This document shows positions 5,982 to 8,015 of a stretch of 8,015 bases of DNA, one piece after another. The translations under genes and the position numbers were made by a program. The first letter of the stretch is position 1. Each line of letters begins with the position of its first letter. The stretch is taken from the NCBI GenBank assembly GCA_022750355.1, contig JAKIVW010000046.1, positions 1 to 8,015 of the forward strand, given 5' to 3'. Source of the DNA: Thermoplasmata archaeon (GTDB lineage: Archaea; Thermoplasmatota; Thermoplasmata; Lutacidiplasmatales; UBA184). The notes under the pieces were generated by a model. That model searched no databases, had not been told where the DNA came from, and saw only the letters and a program-made list of their open reading frames with translations.

Positions 5982-6890
5982 ATGGCGTCGACCGAAACAC
6001 CGATGCGACGTCCGTCGGTCCCCGACGCCGACGCGTCCATCGGGGTCAAAGTTCCCGTGCTCTCGCACGGGTTCGTCGTTCTGGTCGATTACATGGGGAA
6101 CGACGCCGCGATCGTCCAGGCCGCCCGGGTCTCCTACGGTCATGGAACGAAAACGGTTCGGGACGACCGTGGGCTCATTCGCTACCTGATGCGCCACCGC
6201 CACACCACCCCGTTCGAGATGGTGGAGTACAAGTTCCTCGTTCGACTGCCCATCTACGTCGCTCGCCAGTGGATCCGACACCGTACGGCGTCGGTGAACG
6301 AGTACAGCGCCCGGTACTCGATCGTGCCCGACGAGTTCGAAGTACCCCTGGCGGAAGAGGTCCGGCACCAATCCGAGCGGAACCGGCAGGGACGCGGCGA
6401 CGCGCTTCCCCCGGAGGTCGTGGACCGGTTCCGTACCGACCTCGAGCGGATCTCGAAGGAGGCGTACGCGACGTACTCCGCAGCCCTCGACGCCGGGGTC
6501 GCGCGGGAAACGGCGCGGCTGGTCCTCCCCGTCGCCTACTACACTCAATGGTACTGGAAGACCAACCTGCACAACCTGTTCCATTTCCTGTCCCTGCGCC
6601 TCGACCCGCATGCCCAGGAGGAGATCCGACTGTTCGCCCGGGAGATCGACCGACTCGCCCGCGTCGTGGCGCCGGTCGCGTTCGAGGCGTTCGACGAGTT
6701 CCAACGCGAGGGGGTCTCCCTCGGTCGGAAGGAGCGGGTCGCGTTCCGCGCCCTCCTCGACGGCAAGACCCCCGAAGCGGCCTGCGAGGCGGCGGGTCTT
6801 CCCCTCTCCCGCGAGGATGGTCAGCGCATGAAGACCGGCGAGGGAGTGGAATTCCTGGAGAAGCTCGAGCGGCTGCGCGCGAGTGATTGA
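5982..6890 (+). CDS. thyX: flavin-dependent thymidylate synthase
   Basis: Makes dTMP from dUMP with methylenetetrahydrofolate, FAD and NAD(P)H, as an alternative to ThyA; the active enzyme in the family is a homotetramer. The 302-residue product carries the diagnostic ThyX motif intact, RHRTASVNEYSARY at 99-112. RHRHTTPFEM at 71-80 holds the FAD-site histidine, Arg179 lies in ARLVLP, and TNLHNLFHFLSLR at 194-206 ends in a conserved arginine. The protein is longer than compact ThyX enzymes (about 220 to 250 residues), with about 30 extra residues at the N-terminus and about 60 at the C-terminus. The NRQGRG segment (133-138) and the tail resemble long bacterial, especially proteobacterial, ThyX proteins as I remember them. 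ATG 5982 fits the TATA spacing; Met8 (6003) is an alternative. The gene is separated by 69 bp from sdhE and converges with the next gene. Confidence 0.96.
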   Translation: MASTETPMRRPSVPDADASIGVKVPVLSHGFVVLVDYMGNDAAIVQAARVSYGHGTKTVRDDRGLIRYLMRHRHTTPFEMVEYKFLVRLPIYVARQWIRHRTASVNEYSARYSIVPDEFEVPLAEEVRHQSERNRQGRGDALPPEVVDRFRTDLERISKEAYATYSAALDAGVARETARLVLPVAYYTQWYWKTNLHNLFHFLSLRLDPHAQEEIRLFAREIDRLARVVAPVAFEAFDEFQREGVSLGRKERVAFRALLDGKTPEAACEAAGLPLSREDGQRMKTGEGVEFLEKLERLRASD

Positions 6891-6901
6891 GCGATCGACG
6901 A

Positions 6902-8015
6902 TCAGAACCGGGGATCGTCGCCCGCTTCGAGTGTGAATCCGGGACGAGGAGGAACGCTCGGGGTCCCCGGCGCGAACCGGGAGGGGAGGACCGGAGCAAG
7001 AGCGTCGCGCTCCGGACCCGGGCCCTCCCCCGCGGCCATCAGGTCAGCGAGCCGGCGAGCGACCCCGCCCGCCCGCATGACGCCGAATCCGTTGAACCCC
7101 GTCATGACCCACAACCCGGCCGCGTCGGGCAAAGGACCGACGAACGGCCGCCGGTCCGGGGTCGACGTACACACACCGGCCCAAGCGCGCACCAGCTCCG
7201 CCTCCGCCCATCCGGGGAAGCGGGTGGCAAAGCTCTCGGCGAGGTGAGTGAGGAAATGTTCGTCTCCGCCCCCCGAAGTTCGGTCCGGATCCACCTCCAC
7301 CAACTCCGTGCCGTCGCCGGCGAGGATCCGTCCCTGATCCTCGGGCCGCACGTAGACGTCCAGGTCGATGTCGTGGACGGACGGGAACGGAGCCGGACCG
7401 CCCGGAGCGGGCCGCAGGACCGCGGCCTGGGTTCGGTAGGGGGCGAGCGGCAGCGGAAAATGGAGGCGGGCCAAGATCTTTTTGGACCAGGCGCCGCCGT
7501 CGCGCGAGAGCGACCCGAACGGAGTGCCGAAGTCCACGTCGACCCCCCGGGAGCGAGCTCCCTCCGCGTAGATCTCGGTCAGGGCGCTCGGGGTCACGAC
7601 CGCGTCCTTGGGGCTGAAGATCGCCCCTTCGACATCCGCCAGACGAGCCCAGGGAACGAGCGCGGAAAGTTCATCGATCCCGATGGCCCGCACGTCCACG
7701 TTCCAACGGTGCAGCCGCTCGACGGTCGCCTCGAGGACCTTCGCCGCGTCCTTTCGTGCGGTGAACCGGGCGAAGCCGTTCGCGGTGAACGCGGTCGGGT
7801 CCCACCGCGCGGCGAGCTCGGCGTATTCGTTCTTCGATTCGCGGGCGACCTCCACATCCCACTCGTTCCAGAGCTGCTCCGTCACTACGCCCGCGGCCCG
7901 GCCCGTCGCTCCGGCGGCCGGCGTGCGGGGGTCGTAGAGAACGACCGCTCCGACCTTTCGCCCCGCCAGGTGGTAGGCGAGGGCACACCCCGCGATGCCC
8001 GCCCCGAGAACGATC
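6902..8015 (-). CDS. DAO-family FAD-dependent amine/amino-acid oxidoreductase (partial 5' end, possible internal deletion)
   Basis: A DadA/glycine-oxidase-like flavoenzyme that would oxidise a C-N bond in an amino acid or N-methyl amine; the substrate cannot be told. I read 370 residues from 8014 to the TGA at 6902-6904. The first visible residues are IVLGAGIAGCALAYHLAG, the N-terminal FAD Rossmann motif, so only a few codons are missing beyond the edge; the apparent ATG-like start at 7885 is internal. Later family features are LPLAPYRTQ, VYVRPEDQGRIL, CTSTPDRRPFVGPLP and the C-terminal GFNGFGVMRAGGVARRLADLM. The odd point is near visible residues 171-175. The usual stretch with the second FAD-contacting strand (VVxAAGAWS) is shortened so that SLSRDG runs directly into GAWSKKIL, about 25 residues short with frame kept. 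The enzyme may therefore be impaired. A proline-rich tail of about 30 residues ends the protein. Confidence 0.85.
   Translation of the reverse strand, partial: IVLGAGIAGCALAYHLAGRKVGAVVLYDPRTPAAGATGRAAGVVTEQLWNEWDVEVARESKNEYAELAARWDPTAFTANGFARFTARKDAAKVLEATVERLHRWNVDVRAIGIDELSALVPWARLADVEGAIFSPKDAVVTPSALTEIYAEGARSRGVDVDFGTPFGSLSRDGGAWSKKILARLHFPLPLAPYRTQAAVLRPAPGGPAPFPSVHDIDLDVYVRPEDQGRILAGDGTELVEVDPDRTSGGGDEHFLTHLAESFATRFPGWAEAELVRAWAGVCTSTPDRRPFVGPLPDAAGLWVMTGFNGFGVMRAGGVARRLADLMAAGEGPGPERDALAPVLPSRFAPGTPSVPPRPGFTLEAGDDPRF

Noticed and set aside
7608..7937. Plus-strand open frame opposite the DAO gene
   Set aside because: The minus frame contains continuous DAO-family sequence, including the FAD motif up to the window edge.

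Overview
The window reads as a GC-rich archaeal chromosome segment. Three things point to archaea: a proteasome beta subunit with a short propeptide, a KH-domain beta-CASP nuclease of the aCPSF1/FttA type directly behind it, and TATA-box promoters. Two plus-strand first genes (sdhA, thyX) have an A/T box centred about 25 to 28 nt before the start codon, as expected for leaderless transcripts. GC richness, leaderless starts and gene content would fit a Thermoplasmatota-like euryarchaeon, but nothing here fixes the taxon.

Layout. Positions 1-2146, minus strand: psmB (complete) followed by aCPSF1/FttA (C-terminus beyond the left edge), a pair also adjacent in Methanothermobacter (MTH1202/MTH1203, from memory). 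Positions 2147-2383: a 237-bp divergent intergenic region with a strong TATA box for psmB, and a weaker box plus two perfect dyad symmetries next to the sdhA start. Positions 2384-5912, plus strand: a tightly overlapping three-gene operon, sdhA-sdhB-sdhE. It encodes a class E (non-classical) succinate dehydrogenase/fumarate reductase: flavoprotein, iron-sulfur protein and a CCG-domain (HdrB-like) subunit in place of haem-b membrane anchors. Positions 5982-6890, plus strand: thyX, a flavin-dependent thymidylate synthase with extended termini. Positions 6902-8015, minus strand: a DAO-family FAD oxidoreductase whose first few codons are beyond the right edge and which appears to lack an internal segment. 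The last two genes converge with only 11 bp between their stop codons.

How the genes work together. psmB and aCPSF1 pair protein turnover with RNA 3'-end formation/transcription termination. SdhA-SdhB-SdhE should form one electron-transfer complex: covalent FAD, then [2Fe-2S] and two cubane clusters, then the cysteine-rich CCG subunit facing a quinone or thiol/disulfide partner. ThyX and the DAO protein are separate flavoenzymes with no evident link to the operon. Every gene falls in a known family. I see no wholly undescribed system, RNA gene, CRISPR array or mobile element. The most notable points are the anchor-less class E complex, the operator-like dyads at its promoter and the internal gap in the DAO protein.
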